Assembly (NCBI GenBank): GCA_019313505.1
Contig: JAFDBA010000138.1
Coordinates: 1-6,295, forward strand
Origin: Deltaproteobacteria bacterium
Lineage (GTDB): Bacteria; Desulfobacterota; Desulfobacteria; Desulfobacterales; UBA11574
DNA length: 6,295 nucleotides
Direction: 5' to 3'
The first letter of the stretch is position 1. Each line of letters begins with the position of its first letter. The notes below the pieces were generated by a model. The model worked only from the letters and a program-made list of their open reading frames with translations, was not told where the DNA came from and searched no databases. The position numbers were made by a program, and so were the translations under genes. Below, piece by piece: positions 5,579 to 6,295 of this stretch.

Positions 5579-6295
5579 TTACGTTTTGATGTATCCCCAC
5601 TCAACCAGGCGTTTATAGGCATGTTTTGCCTTTTCGCCCTGGTTAACAATTTTAAGATATTTATAATACTCGTTAGCCGATTCCTTGATATGCTGCATAC
5701 CTTCCAGAGAGAACCCCTTAAAAAATATAATGTTAGGATTACCTGGCAATAATTTTTCATAATGTTTGAATTCTTCATATGCCGAGGCGTAATCTTTTTG
5801 CTTGATTTTGGCAAATCCGGAAAGATAATATGCCTGACCCTCCTGTGGATAGACAGTTTTTGCTTTTTCTGCAAAGGATCCGGCTTTTGCATAATGTTTC
5901 CGGGCCAGCTGGCATTTAGACATCATGACAAGTCCTGCATAATCCTCGGGGGTTTGCCTCAAGGCTTTTGAAAAATGGATTTCAGCTTCACCATATTTAC
6001 CCTTGGCCATCAAGCTTTCGCCTTTCTGTATGGCTTCGATAGTTAATTTAATTTTCCGAAGTTTCGCCGTATGGTCCATGTAGCGATCTCGGTATAGGGG
6101 AAAGCTCTGCGAAGACCGGTATTGTGTGTGAACGGCTTCCACAGCAGTACGGTAACGCTCATCGCTCATAGGATGTGTGGTAAACATCAATTCAATGGTA
6201 CTGGGCTTATATTTGGAGGTGCGTCTCAGCATATCCATCAGTCCCACAAATCCGTTTGCGTTATATCCGGCTTTGACCATATATTCCAATCCCAG
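5579..6295 (-). CDS. M48 metalloprotease with C-terminal TPR repeats (BepA-like), 3' part only
   Basis: The last 238 codons of a gene whose start lies beyond the right edge. The visible part opens LGLEYMVKAGYNANGF and carries TTHPMSDERYR at residues 39-49. These are the conserved segments after the zinc-binding core of M48 peptidases (the L-x-x-M-x-x-AGY helix and the S/T-T-HP-x4-R motif). The HExxH and third zinc ligand would lie outside the window. After a basic linker, three to four tetratricopeptide repeats follow, at about 88-121, 120-153, 155-188 and, more degenerate, 189-222; the first has KGKYGEAEIHFSKAL. M48 plus TPR is the architecture of BepA/YfgC, a periplasmic protease-chaperone for outer-membrane proteins, so an envelope quality-control role is likely but inferred. 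The chain ends normally at TAA (5581-5579), 18 bp before the J-protein gene, with which it probably shares a transcript. Confidence 0.87.
   Translation of the reverse strand: MGLEYMVKAGYNANGFVGLMDMLRRTSKYKPSTIELMFTTHPMSDERYRTAVEAVHTQYRSSQSFPLYRDRYMDHTAKLRKIKLTIEAIQKGESLMAKGKYGEAEIHFSKALRQTPEDYAGLVMMSKCQLARKHYAKAGSFAEKAKTVYPQEGQAYYLSGFAKIKQKDYASAYEEFKHYEKLLPGNPNIIFFKGFSLEGMQHIKESANEYYKYLKIVNQGEKAKHAYKRLVEWGYIKT

Noticed and set aside
5557..5892. Second minus-strand frame overlapping the end of the M48-TPR gene
   Set aside because: It is out of frame with well-formed TPR repeats and has no recognisable domain.

Overview
The window looks like chromosomal DNA of an anaerobic bacterium, most likely a Desulfobacterota (Desulfobacterales-type) sulfate reducer. 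This taxonomic call is inference. It rests on one very large single-chain pyruvate:ferredoxin-type oxidoreductase, moderate GC genes separated by AT-rich gaps, and the flavour of the other proteins. No rRNA, tRNA, CRISPR array, transposase or phage gene is visible.

Layout. Positions 1-203 (minus strand) hold the 5' end of an endonuclease IV (nfo) gene that runs off the left edge. Positions 204-934 are a 731-bp divergent intergenic region. It is about 27% GC from 241 to 600 by hand count, then has a GC-richer patch (about 50% at 601-660) that can fold into consecutive stem-loops, a weak terminator-like element near 775-817, and an inverted repeat at 864-892 just before the next gene. Positions 935-4816 (plus strand) encode a 1293-residue 2-oxoacid:ferredoxin oxidoreductase with all PFOR domains fused in one chain. 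After a 9-bp gap comes a convergent minus-strand pair: a 244-residue protein with an N-terminal four-cysteine zinc finger and a C-terminal J domain (4826-5560), preceded by the C-terminal part of an M48 metalloprotease with TPR repeats (5579 to the right edge).

How the genes work together. The oxidoreductase stands alone as a transcription unit. It has its own Shine-Dalgarno, a candidate promoter/operator upstream, and a candidate intrinsic terminator that lies inside the 3' end of the convergent J-protein gene. It would link 2-oxoacid oxidation to low-potential electron carriers. The M48-TPR protease and the J-domain protein are 18 bp apart on the same strand and are probably co-transcribed, suggesting a protein-quality-control theme (envelope protease plus DnaK co-chaperone). 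The nfo gene is a separate DNA-repair unit divergent from the oxidoreductase.

The most notable item is the oxidoreductase itself. The catalytic residues and all twelve expected cluster cysteines are present, but the EKR signature is missing, the proximal-cluster cysteines are spaced unusually, and both termini differ from the well-studied homodimeric enzymes. I found no clear sign of an entirely new multi-gene system.
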